Positions 1 through 8,008 of a DNA stretch of 33,728 bases are shown piece after piece (the stretch's first letter is position 1; every line of letters begins with the position of its first letter). Below the pieces are notes generated by a model that had not been told where the DNA came from, did not search any database, and saw only the letters and a list, made by a program, of their open reading frames with translations. The stretch is taken from the NCBI GenBank assembly GCA_016840405.1, contig JAEOSK010000025.1, positions 1 to 33,728 of the forward strand, given 5' to 3'. The position numbers and the translations under genes are program-made. Source of the DNA: Candidatus Hermodarchaeum yapensis. Its GTDB lineage: Archaea > Asgardarchaeota > Hermodarchaeia > Hermodarchaeales > Hermodarchaeaceae.

Positions 1-552
1 GAGGTTGGTCTTGAGCCTTATCACGCTGAACGGTTTCCTCATCAATTTAGTGGGGGACAACGCCAGCGTATCGTGATCGCCCGAGCGTTATCAGTTGACC
101 CCGAATTTATTTTCGCAGATGAACCTGTAGCTTCATTAGACGTTTCTATTCGTGCTCAGATATTAAATCTGATGGTAGATCTACAGAAAAAGAAGAACTT
201 GACTTATGTGTATATCTCACACGATCTTGCTTCAGTTCGCCAGATTTGTGCGCGAGTTGTCGTCATGTATCTCGGTGAAGTTGTTGAAATTGGCCCAGTG
301 AAAACCATTTTTGAAGAATTCCAACACCATTATACTGAAGCCCTCATGAAAGCTATCCCCGTGCCAGATCCTGACCGAAAACGAGAACGTATCGTTCTGT
401 GGGGTGAAGTTCCCAGTCCAATAAATCCTCCATCGGGTTGCCGATTCCACACCCGATGCCCAGCAGTACAAGATAAATGTGCTCAAGAGAAACCTGAGTT
501 TACTAAAGGAAAGAAAGGGCACTACTACGCCTGTTGGTTTCCGGTATCCTGA
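1..552 (+). CDS. Oligopeptide/dipeptide ABC transporter ATP-binding protein (OppF/DppF type), 5' end outside window
   Basis: This is the C-terminal 183 residues of an ATPase that powers peptide (or related solute) import at the inner face of the membrane. The reading frame is open from base 1, so the gene begins upstream. Visible motifs are the ABC signature FSGGQRQR (residues 16-23 of the fragment), Walker B FIFADEP (36-42) with the catalytic Glu, the D-loop SLD, and the switch His in the SHDLASV stretch. The last 70 residues carry the oligopeptide-transporter C-terminal extension, seen as [13 protein letters not shown], which separates this group from generic ABC ATPases. The substrate cannot be read from this subunit. 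Permease and binding-protein genes would be expected upstream, outside the window. The downstream rhomboid gene is on the same strand 61 bases later but is probably not functionally linked. Confidence 0.93.
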   Translation, partial: EVGLEPYHAERFPHQFSGGQRQRIVIARALSVDPEFIFADEPVASLDVSIRAQILNLMVDLQKKKNLTYVYISHDLASVRQICARVVVMYLGEVVEIGPVKTIFEEFQHHYTEALMKAIPVPDPDRKRERIVLWGEVPSPINPPSGCRFHTRCPAVQDKCAQEKPEFTKGKKGHYYACWFPVS

Positions 553-613
553 CATTAATATCCTACTAGTTTGCTTTTTTTCTATGAGGCGCTTAGCACC
601 TCAAGGGTCTATT

Positions 614-1243
614 ATGAACGCAACTAAACAAGTAAACGAAGAACCAACAACAAGGAGTTGGATATCAACGTTCATAGTTTGGCTAAAAAGGGTTCCAATT
701 ACGTTCTGGATTTTTTTTCTGAATCTTTTGATGTATTGTTATACAGCAATCCTGAGCCAGAATTTTTATATCATTGATATTGGGGTACAAGAATTTTTCG
801 GGGTTTCCGGAGAGAGTTTTAATGCAGGGAGGTTTTTTGTTTTTATCACTGCGATGTTCGTTCATCAAGATCTCCTCCATTTAGGACTAAACCTTTTCTC
901 GTTGGCGGTGATTGGTTTCGTTTTTGAGACAAGAGGAGGGCGAACAAATTTCTTGATAATCTATTTTCTGGCAGGACTGACGACTAATGCTCTATCACTC
1001 ATTCTCTTTCCTCAATGGACCTTTGTTGGATCTTCTGCCGCGATTTTTGGTATTGCCGGAGCTACCATTATGCGTTTGCTACAGTCAGTCATTTTTGGTG
1101 CTCTCTTCATCTTGGCATTATTTGCCATGGCTCCACCAATGAGCTTTCTTTCACATGGTATAGGTGCAATTGTGGGAGTAGTAACAGACTATTTTCTCAG
1201 GAAGAGAACCGATAAGAATAATCAAAAAACCAGAAATCGCTGA
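614..1243 (+). CDS. Rhomboid family intramembrane serine protease
   Basis: A 209-residue polytopic membrane protein. Rhomboids cleave substrate transmembrane segments inside the bilayer using a Ser-His dyad. The hallmarks are here in order: the TM2 motif HxxxxHxxxN (H84, H89, N93), the nucleophile motif GSSAAIFG (Ser141 as third residue of GxS) and the TM6 motif SHGIGAIVG (H181). The frame is open further upstream to 479, inside the ABC gene, but that extension lacks conservation. The ATG at 614 is preferred, giving a short charged cytosolic head before the first TM; an ATG at 584 is possible. It ends with a basic Lys/Arg/Asn tail. The natural substrate is unknown. Confidence 0.88.
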   Translation: MNATKQVNEEPTTRSWISTFIVWLKRVPITFWIFFLNLLMYCYTAILSQNFYIIDIGVQEFFGVSGESFNAGRFFVFITAMFVHQDLLHLGLNLFSLAVIGFVFETRGGRTNFLIIYFLAGLTTNALSLILFPQWTFVGSSAAIFGIAGATIMRLLQSVIFGALFILALFAMAPPMSFLSHGIGAIVGVVTDYFLRKRTDKNNQKTRNR

Positions 1244-1319
1244 GCCTAACATTCTCTTTCTAGTAGTGACGTAATTTTGTTCGAAGTTGCGTTGTTAAAT
1301 GGAAGTAACTTGTCACATC

Positions 1320-2249
1320 TTAGATAAACACGACAGCTAAAGCCGTGAGGATTATCCCAACAAAGCAGGCAATAATTCCGATAACCGTCTTGATGTCCAG
1401 TTGTTCCTGGAGACTCCGCCATCCAATGAGAGCAGCAAACAGGGGTGTTAGGGAAGAGAGGAGGGCTGCTGATGTGGTATCCAAGAGTTGTAGAGAAAGG
1501 GCAAACCCGAGATACCCAAAGCAAAGGGCAAACAATCCCCCGATACTTAAGAATAGAATCTTTCGTTGACTTAGGGGAGCTTGTTCCTGGATTATTCGTT
1601 GTCCCACCATTAAAGGAAGGAGGATTATGAATGCAATGACTAACCGGATTACTGCAACTAAAACCAGATTTGTAGTTTGCAAGACTTCTGAAAGAAGCAG
1701 GATACTGACACTCCAACAAAGGGCCGTACCAATTGCAGCTCCGACGCCAATCCACATAGTTCGTCGGGTTCGAGTTTGATCAGTATCGGAGGAGGTTTCA
1801 AGTTGATGGCTCAGTATTGCTACACCCGCAACAGTGACAAGAGCAGCGGGAAACATCAGAAGGCTAATCGGTTGAGCAAAGAAGACTACTTGAAATACTA
1901 AGACGAAGAGAGGATAAATCGCGGTTAGAGGCACTCCTCGACTCACTCCGATATTCTGAATAGTAACAAAGTAAAGAGCATCTCCTACCACGAAGGCAAA
2001 AAGACTACTACCAAAAATTAACCAAAGCTGCCGAGAATCCAAGAATGGAATGATGTCATAAAGGTTCAAGAATAGGGCTCCGATGGCAAGAACGAAGAGT
2101 GGAGGAATAACACGGATGAGATTCGCTGTGATAGGTGATACATTTTGAGCCCCACTTTTGTAGAAGACAGCGCTAATAGCCCACGATAATGCTGCGGTCA
2201 ACGCTGCGAGGATTCCAATAATCAGCATTAGGAGTCGCCTTTCCTCCAC
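1320..2249 (-). CDS. EamA/DMT-family transporter
   Basis: A protein of about 309 residues with roughly ten hydrophobic segments, arranged as two tandem halves of five as in the drug/metabolite transporter (EamA) superfamily. The first half begins around IGILAALTAALSWAIS and the second around GVGAAIGTALCWSVS, the usual family opening with a conserved Trp-Ser. These proteins export or exchange small metabolites across the cytoplasmic membrane; the substrate is not predictable. Start choice: GTG at 2249 has GGGAGG four bases upstream, while an ATG at 2228 would remove seven residues. The gene is convergent with the rhomboid gene and divergent from the YjbQ-like gene. Confidence 0.9.
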   Translation of the reverse strand: MEERRLLMLIIGILAALTAALSWAISAVFYKSGAQNVSPITANLIRVIPPLFVLAIGALFLNLYDIIPFLDSRQLWLIFGSSLFAFVVGDALYFVTIQNIGVSRGVPLTAIYPLFVLVFQVVFFAQPISLLMFPAALVTVAGVAILSHQLETSSDTDQTRTRRTMWIGVGAAIGTALCWSVSILLLSEVLQTTNLVLVAVIRLVIAFIILLPLMVGQRIIQEQAPLSQRKILFLSIGGLFALCFGYLGFALSLQLLDTTSAALLSSLTPLFAALIGWRSLQEQLDIKTVIGIIACFVGIILTALAVVFI

Positions 2250-2329
2250 CCTTCCTCCCTTTTACCTTTATCATCGCACGCACAGACCTTTTATCCTTGA
2301 GAGACACCAGTGCGAATGGTGTTGACAAA

Positions 2330-2749
2330 ATGGTGACATACACAGCCGATATACAGGTTGAAACTCAAGGTGAACCCGACATCATCGACATCACAAAAAA
2401 AGTCGAAGAACAAGTAAAAAAGAGCGGAGTTCAGTCAGGGATTATTACGGTATTTTGTACTGGTTCAACAGGTGCGATAACCACCATTGAATACGAACCC
2501 GGATTACTCAAAGACCTTCCAGAAGCCTTTGAAAGATTTGCACCACGCGATGCTGTTTACGAACATCATCTTCGATGGCAGGACGGGAATGGACACAGCC
2601 ACGTACGAGCAAGCATCATCGGACCCAGCCTCACAATTCCGATAATTGAGGGTCGGATGCCATTAGGAACCTGGCAACAAATAGTCTTCCTGGAACTAGA
2701 TGTGCGATCACGAACTAGGCGGATAGTAATTCAAGCCCTCGGAGAATAA
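2330..2749 (+). CDS. UPF0047/YjbQ family protein (secondary thiamine-phosphate synthase-like)
   Basis: A 139-residue single-domain protein of a family found in all three domains of life. E. coli YjbQ has weak thiamine-phosphate synthase activity, but the true role of the family is unsettled. Family marks are the HHLRWQDGNGHSHVRAS block with its conserved His/Asp residues followed by a GPSLTIPI strand, and the C-terminal GRMPLGTWQQIVFLELD signature. Length is typical. The frame opens at a TTG at 2297, but alignment to the family supports the ATG at 2330 (MVTYTADIQV). The gene stands alone between the divergent EamA gene and the convergent CoA-transferase genes. Confidence 0.9.
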   Translation: MVTYTADIQVETQGEPDIIDITKKVEEQVKKSGVQSGIITVFCTGSTGAITTIEYEPGLLKDLPEAFERFAPRDAVYEHHLRWQDGNGHSHVRASIIGPSLTIPIIEGRMPLGTWQQIVFLELDVRSRTRRIVIQALGE

Positions 2750-2760
2750 TTCCCTCCGAA

Positions 2761-3534
2761 CTATTTCTGTCCTTTAGCCAGGTAGATGCCCTGAGGATCC
2801 AACCCACGTAATTTTTCAAGTTCATGTTTTGTTGGTTCAGCCGTTATGGGTACATCTTTTCCAATACTGAGATCGAACATGACGTTTTCCTTTACCCAGT
2901 CCACTGTTACTCCTGGATGTACCGATTTCAGGCGAATCCGCTTTGAATCTGGATCGAAATCCATTTGACATTTATCTGTCACAACTAATGAAGGCCCGCC
3001 CCCAATCAACCCAAGTTTTTCTCGACTTCCTGGTCCAGATAGATGCCCTGGGCTTGTCAGGTAATCTAATTTTTTCACAAATTTTCGGGCATCATGGGTA
3101 AACATGAGGATGATTCGTCCTGCTGAGCTCGCAATATCATTCCCTCCACCACTCCCTGGAAGGCGAACCTTAGGGGCGTCAAAGTCACCGATATATGATG
3201 TGTTGATGTTCCCAAATTCATCGATCTGTGCCGCACCGAGAAACCCCACATCGACTTTTCCTCCCATCATCAAGAATCCCAATGTCTCAATAAGTCCGAT
3301 TGAAGCAGCCGCACGATAACCAAGGCGGGAATCCGCGACTGATAGTGCAAGGTCCTTATTCTGGGTATCAACATTTCCTCCCTCATAGATGATAATTGCA
3401 TTGGGAGCATGGGTGACTTTGGCAAGCATAGCACCCAAGACAGGAAGCCCGGTTCCAGCGAACACACGTTCGCCATCCTTCACCGCATGAGCTCCACAAA
3501 CAGCCATCATTTCTGTTGAAGTATACTCTACCAT
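2761..3534 (-). CDS. CoA-transferase subunit B (glutaconate CoA-transferase-like)
   Basis: A 257-residue beta subunit of a family I CoA-transferase (glutaconate CoA-transferase GctB / IpdB group), expected to work with the protein encoded just upstream. The family moves CoA between a carboxylic acid and an acyl-CoA through a glutamyl-CoA thioester. Here the IIIYEGG segment supplies a candidate catalytic Glu (E51). The glycine-rich RLPGSGGGNDIASSA and DVGFLGAAQID blocks are typical of the subunit. Start ATG 3534 has a strong GAGGTGA site that overlaps the stop of the partner gene 10 bases upstream, implying translational coupling. An ORF extension to 3570 is rejected. The acid used is unknown, and an IpdAB-like ring-opening hydrolase role is an alternative. 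Confidence 0.87.
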   Translation of the reverse strand: MVEYTSTEMMAVCGAHAVKDGERVFAGTGLPVLGAMLAKVTHAPNAIIIYEGGNVDTQNKDLALSVADSRLGYRAAASIGLIETLGFLMMGGKVDVGFLGAAQIDEFGNINTSYIGDFDAPKVRLPGSGGGNDIASSAGRIILMFTHDARKFVKKLDYLTSPGHLSGPGSREKLGLIGGGPSLVVTDKCQMDFDPDSKRIRLKSVHPGVTVDWVKENVMFDLSIGKDVPITAEPTKHELEKLRGLDPQGIYLAKGQK

Positions 3535-3544
3535 CTTCTTCACC

Positions 3545-4456
3545 TCAATATCCAAACTCTGGATCTGCACGTAGCTCCTTCAACCGTTTAGCTCCAATTT
3601 TCTTCAGTAACCCCTTGTGATTGCCAACATCGAGAATCCATTCGTTCATGTATTCTTGCCACCCTTCCTCAGTCTTACACATCTGCATATACATCTGAAG
3701 ATGCGGCAGGTCATAGTCATAGAGCCCATATACTTGCATTGGCCAACTTCCAAAGGGCACTTCCACGACATAATCAACATAAAGCCCGGGAATGGCCGTT
3801 AGGTCAGGAGCCCGACGAATTTCTTCATTTGAAATGATTTCTTCAGCACAGACAATCGTAGTTTTAGACCCTCGGACGATTTCGTTATCTTCCCCTTTGA
3901 TTCCATAAAGCTGTACATTCCCTTGCATATCCGCTTTCTGGGCACAAATCACACCGAAATCCGCTTGAACAGAGGGTAGTAACACAACGGGATTTCCAGT
4001 GAAAGGACAATCGATGACCTTGGCTTTGTCCTTGCGAAGTTGTGTTTTTTCTAGCATGTCTGATCCAATCATATGGCGAATTGGCATAAAGGGGACATTC
4101 AGTGCCCCACCTAGAAATCGTAATGCCATTGCCAAATTGGAATAGTCCTCAAATTTGACCTTCCCCTCTTTGATTCGACGACGCAAGTTAGGGGCAAGTC
4201 CTAAAGCTTCAATGGCGAAAAATGCCACTTCGTATTCCAGACACACTTCCGCTCCAGTTAGAATATCTAAATCATGTTCACTGCCACATGTGTAAATTCT
4301 CAAGTTTCGTTTCTTTTGGCGGATGAGTTCCATTGCAAAAGCTTCAGGCGGGCGTTGATAACCAAATCCGCCCCAGGCTATGTGTGCACCATCATGGACC
4401 TTCTTCACTGCTTCTTCCAAGGTAATCCGCTTGTCTTCTACTGTTGGTTCTATCAT
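3545..4456 (-). CDS. CoA-transferase subunit A (glutaconate CoA-transferase-like)
   Basis: A 303-residue alpha subunit of the same family I CoA-transferase. Typical elements are the N-terminal LEEAVKKVHDGAHIAWGGFG glycine segment, the CGSEHDLDILTG strand-turn, the central FMPIRHMIGSDML block and the ADFGVICAQKAD.QGNVQLYG segment near residue 175. Start ATG 4456 is preceded by GGTGG with seven-base spacing; a longer reading to 4543 begins at TTG and adds a low-complexity head, so it is rejected. The A-then-B order, with the B gene's ribosome site overlapping this stop codon, marks a two-gene operon. With thiolase, DUF35 and enoyl-CoA hydratase elsewhere in the window, a role in acyl-CoA metabolism is the likely setting. 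Confidence 0.87.
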   Translation of the reverse strand: MIEPTVEDKRITLEEAVKKVHDGAHIAWGGFGYQRPPEAFAMELIRQKKRNLRIYTCGSEHDLDILTGAEVCLEYEVAFFAIEALGLAPNLRRRIKEGKVKFEDYSNLAMALRFLGGALNVPFMPIRHMIGSDMLEKTQLRKDKAKVIDCPFTGNPVVLLPSVQADFGVICAQKADMQGNVQLYGIKGEDNEIVRGSKTTIVCAEEIISNEEIRRAPDLTAIPGLYVDYVVEVPFGSWPMQVYGLYDYDLPHLQMYMQMCKTEEGWQEYMNEWILDVGNHKGLLKKIGAKRLKELRADPEFGY

Positions 4457-4572
4457 GTTGCAACCACCAGGGGAAAATTGACTTGCACTATTGGCGGTGA
4501 ATGGTGGTAAAAAGGCTTGCTTCGTTGAAAGTCTAGTATTCAATGACTATTTGTTAAATGGCACTAACTTAT

Positions 4573-4585
4573 CAATTTAAAAACC
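4573..4585 (+). promoter_or_regulatory. Putative archaeal TATA box for the HEAT-repeat gene
   Basis: The AT-rich run CAATTTAAAAACC lies about 50 bases before the TTG start of the HEAT-repeat gene, in a gap between divergent genes. A transcript starting about 25 bases downstream would have a short leader. The run could equally serve the CoA-transferase operon on the other strand, since TTTAAA is symmetric. Confidence 0.35.
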
Positions 4586-4628
4586 AGATAATCCTATTAG
4601 TGTCTCAGTAGGCTTTGGAGATACGAGG

Positions 4629-5090
4629 TTGGGCCAACGTAAGCGGGAAAATGACATCCTCAAAAAGAGGGATACCACTACTCCGCCCCCTAAAAGCAAT
4701 AGAGTTGATCGGCACCTCCGAGCCTTACACTACAAAGCTGCCGGGAAACGTCGTCAAGCGGCCACCACCTTGGGGAAGTTGGGAGACCCACGCGCTGTCG
4801 AACCACTCATTAATGCCCTTCAAGATTCAGCCTTTGGTGTTCGACGGTGTGCAGCCCTGTCCTTAGGATTACTTGGAGATCGTCGAGCAGTTGATCCTCT
4901 TATCAAAGCTCTCAGGGACCGGAATAAGACCGTACGAGAAGAAGCCGCGTTAGCCCTTGGACTTCTTGGTGATCCACGAGCGATAACTCCTCTTAATCAG
5001 ACTTTACGAGATACAGATGAAACGGTTAGAAAACGAGCCGTGTTAGCCTTGTTATTACTTGGTGAAAAACAAGAAGAAGCACTATCATAA
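4629..5090 (+). CDS. Small HEAT-repeat (PBS-lyase-type) protein
   Basis: A 153-residue protein with a basic, polar head (about 30 residues) followed by roughly four helical HEAT-like repeats of 31 residues. The recurring pattern is LG.LGDPRAV.PLI.AL.D....VR..AA.ALG, seen at residues 48-78, 79-109 and 110-140, with a degenerate last copy. Such repeats make a small curved scaffold for protein binding; in some families they sit in phycobilin lyases or assembly factors. No catalytic residues are visible. TTG at 4629 is the only in-frame start candidate and has GGAGATACGAGG just upstream. The gene converges on pyruvate kinase with a 37-base gap. The partner is unknown. Confidence 0.8.
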   Translation: MGQRKRENDILKKRDTTTPPPKSNRVDRHLRALHYKAAGKRRQAATTLGKLGDPRAVEPLINALQDSAFGVRRCAALSLGLLGDRRAVDPLIKALRDRNKTVREEAALALGLLGDPRAITPLNQTLRDTDETVRKRAVLALLLLGEKQEEALS

Positions 5091-5127
5091 ACTTATACCC
5101 AGAGCATTTCATTACATGTATAGGGTT

Positions 5128-6552
5128 TTAGCGTTTGAGTTTAGCTTGAAGGACATCTTCGACTGTGAAGACTTCGATGATATTGGTTTTTCCTGGGACT
5201 AATGGGGAGGCGCGGACTACGATAAGGCGTTCTTTTGAAGAGATGACTTGATCTTTGTGTAGTTGTTTGAGGATTGTTAAGAGAAGCTCATCTAAGTTTT
5301 CGTGATGTTTGACGAGAATGCTTTCAGTTCCCCAAAGTAATTTCATTTGTCGGTGAACCCGGGGATGCGGAGTACTGGCAATTATGCGCACTGGAGGTCG
5401 ATACTTGGAAACCATACGCGCTGAATATCCAGCCATAGTAAAGACGAGAACGGTTCGAACCTCCAAGTTTTTAGCAATGGTCACCAATGCCCGACCCAAT
5501 TCCTCAGCAACCAAATATTTCCCCGAGTCATAATAGGACAAATCACGTTGAGGGAAAGAGGGAATGACAGAGCACCCAATAGTTTCCATCACTCGAACGG
5601 CTGCCACGGGATGCTTTCCTACTGCGGTTTCTGCGGAGAGCATCACCGCATCCGCTCCATCGAGAATCGCATTGGCCACATCACTTGTTTCAGCTCGTGT
5701 TGGACGTGAATTTCGAACCATGGATTCGAGCATCTGAGTTGCAACAATAACTGGTTTACCAGCTTGGTTACACTTCCGGACAATCTCCTTTTGCAGGAGG
5801 GGAACTTGCTCAGGAGGAATTTCCACTCCTAAATCTCCACGAGCCACCATAACACCGTGGCTTACATCAAGGATAGCATCAAAGTTATTGATGCCCATTT
5901 TGTGTTCAATTTTTGAAATCATGGGCATATCGATGCCTTCATTCCGAAGGAAATTACTCACCTTTTCTACTTCGCTAGCCCGTTTCACTGCAGATACAGC
6001 CACAAAATCAGGTTGAAGGTCAGCGATAACCTTCAGGTGTTCCATATCTTGGATAGTTGGGACTTCTATTCCCAAATCAACCCCCGGAACATTCACTCCT
6101 TTGTTACTGCTAATTTCACCGCCAGTTACAATCGTGCAGAAAATCTCGTTACCTTTGATCTTATCGACGTGAAGTTCAATGATTCCGTCATTTACGAAGA
6201 TGCTCTGGCCTGCATCAATTGCCTTAGGTAACGTCTTCCACGAAACAGACACGCGAGTGGCATCACCTTCAATTTCCTTTGTGGTCAATGTGATGTGATC
6301 ACCATCATTTAACATGACGACCTGCGCCATTTCACCGATCCGAACACGGGGACCCTCTAAATCCATGATAATTGGTCTATTTGGTAGATGTTTTCGAATA
6401 CGTTGGAATCGGTCACGATGCTCATCGAGTGTCCCGTGGGAGAGATTCAACCGTAAAACGTCCATTCCCGCCTGCGCCATCTGAAGGAGTGTCTCACTAC
6501 TTTCACAGGCAGGTCCAATCGTGCAGACGATTTTTGAACGAGTAGGAATCAT
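5128..6552 (-). CDS. pyk: Pyruvate kinase
   Basis: A 474-residue glycolytic enzyme, phosphoenolpyruvate + ADP to pyruvate + ATP, in the cytosol. It has the N-terminal KIVCTIGPA strand, the NLSHGT segment, the IMDLEGPRVRIG block and the B domain. The catalytic MISKIE motif supplies the active-site Lys, and VARGDLGVEIP, VIVATQMLESM and the DGADAVMLSAETAVGKHPV block are present. The C-terminal allosteric-type domain is complete, so length is normal. The residue after KIE is His, where the classical signature has Asn, Lys, Arg, Ser or Thr; this is a mild deviation. ATG at 6552 has a good GGTGA site seven bases upstream. The gene is monocistronic. Confidence 0.97.
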   Translation of the reverse strand: MIPTRSKIVCTIGPACESSETLLQMAQAGMDVLRLNLSHGTLDEHRDRFQRIRKHLPNRPIIMDLEGPRVRIGEMAQVVMLNDGDHITLTTKEIEGDATRVSVSWKTLPKAIDAGQSIFVNDGIIELHVDKIKGNEIFCTIVTGGEISSNKGVNVPGVDLGIEVPTIQDMEHLKVIADLQPDFVAVSAVKRASEVEKVSNFLRNEGIDMPMISKIEHKMGINNFDAILDVSHGVMVARGDLGVEIPPEQVPLLQKEIVRKCNQAGKPVIVATQMLESMVRNSRPTRAETSDVANAILDGADAVMLSAETAVGKHPVAAVRVMETIGCSVIPSFPQRDLSYYDSGKYLVAEELGRALVTIAKNLEVRTVLVFTMAGYSARMVSKYRPPVRIIASTPHPRVHRQMKLLWGTESILVKHHENLDELLLTILKQLHKDQVISSKERLIVVRASPLVPGKTNIIEVFTVEDVLQAKLKR

Positions 6553-6685
6553 GTATTAGTCACCTGTTCTCCAAACCTCATCATTGTTGAATCCCTCGCA
6601 GAGGTGCTATTTAGTCTTGCCCTTCAAAATTGAAGGAAATAAGATGCAAGAAAGCCCTTATCTTTTTGATAATAGAACCTTCGTG

Positions 6686-6697
6686 ACGTTTATAACG
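6686..6697 (+). promoter_or_regulatory. Putative TATA box for the MoaD-like gene
   Basis: The sequence ACGTTTATAACG lies about 38 bases before the ATG of the MoaD-like gene. It resembles the archaeal TATA element TTTATA and would give a leader of only about ten bases. No other good candidate lies in the 176-base gap between the divergent pyk and MoaD-like genes. Confidence 0.45.
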
Positions 6698-6728
6698 GAA
6701 GGACCTGCAGAGGAACAGCTGAGCCACC

Positions 6729-7013
6729 ATGTTTGTCACGGTTCGATACCTCAGCGTCATTCGGGAGATTACGGGAACCCGAGAAGAGGTCATCGAAATC
6801 AGTGATGGAGGAACCGTGGATGATATTCTCCAAACCCTCTCCCGGAAATATGGGAAAGCGTTTCAGCGGATGATACGTTCTGGACGAGATCTCCGTGGAT
6901 TGAAAATCATCTATTTTATTGATGGCAAAAACATTGAGAACCTGGATGGCTTTAAAACTCCGGTTCATAATGAGAGTGAATTGGTGCTCATTCCCCCGGT
7001 TGCCGGTGGATAA
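6729..7013 (+). CDS. MoaD/ThiS-family sulfur-carrier (ubiquitin-like) protein
   Basis: A 94-residue beta-grasp protein of the MoaD/ThiS/SAMP group. These proteins carry sulfur as a C-terminal thiocarboxylate for molybdopterin or thiamine synthesis, or are conjugated to lysines in archaea. The chain begins with the MFVTVRYLSVIREITG strand-turn typical of MoaD, has the central VDDILQTLSRKYG helix, and ends exactly in the diagnostic Gly-Gly (VAGG, no tail). No E1 (MoeB/ThiF-like), MoaE or JAMM protease gene is nearby, so the pathway cannot be assigned from context. The stop is only five bases from the convergent stop of the next gene. Confidence 0.88.
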   Translation: MFVTVRYLSVIREITGTREEVIEISDGGTVDDILQTLSRKYGKAFQRMIRSGRDLRGLKIIYFIDGKNIENLDGFKTPVHNESELVLIPPVAGG

Positions 7014-7018
7014 AATCT

Positions 7019-7963
7019 TTACATTAAACTAGCTGGGCTATCATAATGATGAGCCTCAGTGTGCACTCTTTCAATAAGGCTCGTTTCGAAAACTTCGGAT
7101 TCAGTTAGACTTCGTTTGATGTAACCCATCTCTTGGAGAACAGGAATAAAATCTAATGTGGATTTGATATACTCAGGTGGCAAGCTAGCACAATATTTTG
7201 GAGAGACTTTGAACACCTGTTGTAAGAATTCTCGTTTAACGATAGCGATTTCCTTCACAGCAAGTTCAGCTGCTTTAGAGGGTTTTTCACGGATTAGGTT
7301 GCAGGCATCTTCGTGTATTCTAAGAAAGCCTTCGATGAGTTCTGGTTTTTCACTAATCATTGTTTGTGTGGCTATAATTCCGTAACTGGGATTATAAGGC
7401 CAAATGGAACTCGGGGGCAAAACAAGAGGAGCATTGAGATACCGATTAGCGAGAACCGCTAGGGGCGGAGTTCCACAGCCTCCAGCAACTTTCTTGTCTT
7501 CCATAGCTTCTAAAATAAAGTCAGCCCAGGTGAAATTTTCTATTATAACAGAATCTCCTAATCCTGTATCTGCAACCAGTTTTCGGATGATGACATCATG
7601 AATCGAACCGCGTGTGGGTGTCCCTATCTTCCTACCGATAAATTGCTCTAAGGTCTCCTTAACGGATCCCAAAACCGTGATGGGCTGAAATTCGGGAAGC
7701 GCGGTTACAACTGTCCCTTCGACATGACCTCCTCCCACACATTTGATGTCTAAACCTTGTTCCATTCCAATCATTGCTGGTGGAAGACCGATATAACCGA
7801 TATCCAATTCACCCTTCTGAAACGCTTGCACCATGGCAGGTCCAGTGGGAAAAAGGCTCCAGTCGGCCTTGACCTTCATTTTCTCCTGAACCCAGCGACC
7901 ACCCATTAAGATAAAGGCTGTATGGTAGGCCGTAGAAAGGTGGCCAATGCGAAGTTCTTTCAT
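7019..7963 (-). CDS. NMT1/SsuA-type substrate-binding fold protein, no signal peptide
   Basis: A 314-residue protein with the periplasmic-binding type II fold of the NitT/TauT/NMT1-THI5 group. It begins directly with the first beta strand (ELRIGHLSTAYHTAFILM). It carries the FPTGPAMVQAFQKGELDIGYIGLPPAM block, the IGRKIGTPTRGSIHDVIIRKL hinge segment and a late YGIIATQ strand. Transport proteins of this group normally have a signal or lipobox; this one has none, so it is probably cytosolic. No permease or ATPase gene is adjacent. It could be an orphan sensor or binding protein, or a THI5-like enzyme, but the cysteine cluster of fungal THI5 is absent. ATG 7963 is the only reasonable start; its ribosome site is weak. 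Confidence 0.78.
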   Translation of the reverse strand: MKELRIGHLSTAYHTAFILMGGRWVQEKMKVKADWSLFPTGPAMVQAFQKGELDIGYIGLPPAMIGMEQGLDIKCVGGGHVEGTVVTALPEFQPITVLGSVKETLEQFIGRKIGTPTRGSIHDVIIRKLVADTGLGDSVIIENFTWADFILEAMEDKKVAGGCGTPPLAVLANRYLNAPLVLPPSSIWPYNPSYGIIATQTMISEKPELIEGFLRIHEDACNLIREKPSKAAELAVKEIAIVKREFLQQVFKVSPKYCASLPPEYIKSTLDFIPVLQEMGYIKRSLTESEVFETSLIERVHTEAHHYDSPASLM

Positions 7964-8008
7964 GACAACAGGTCTTCTCTTCTTTACGCCACTTAATTGC
8001 TCCTATTG

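Noticed and set aside
1246..1755. 169-codon minus-strand frame
   Set aside because: It overlaps the EamA gene on the same strand in another frame and shows no protein-like pattern.
1292..4576. Two similar 24-base stretches beginning TTGTTAAATGG (1292 and 4551)
   Set aside because: 21 of 24 bases match, but in a 33-kb AT-rich window this is close to chance, and the two sites have different gene contexts.
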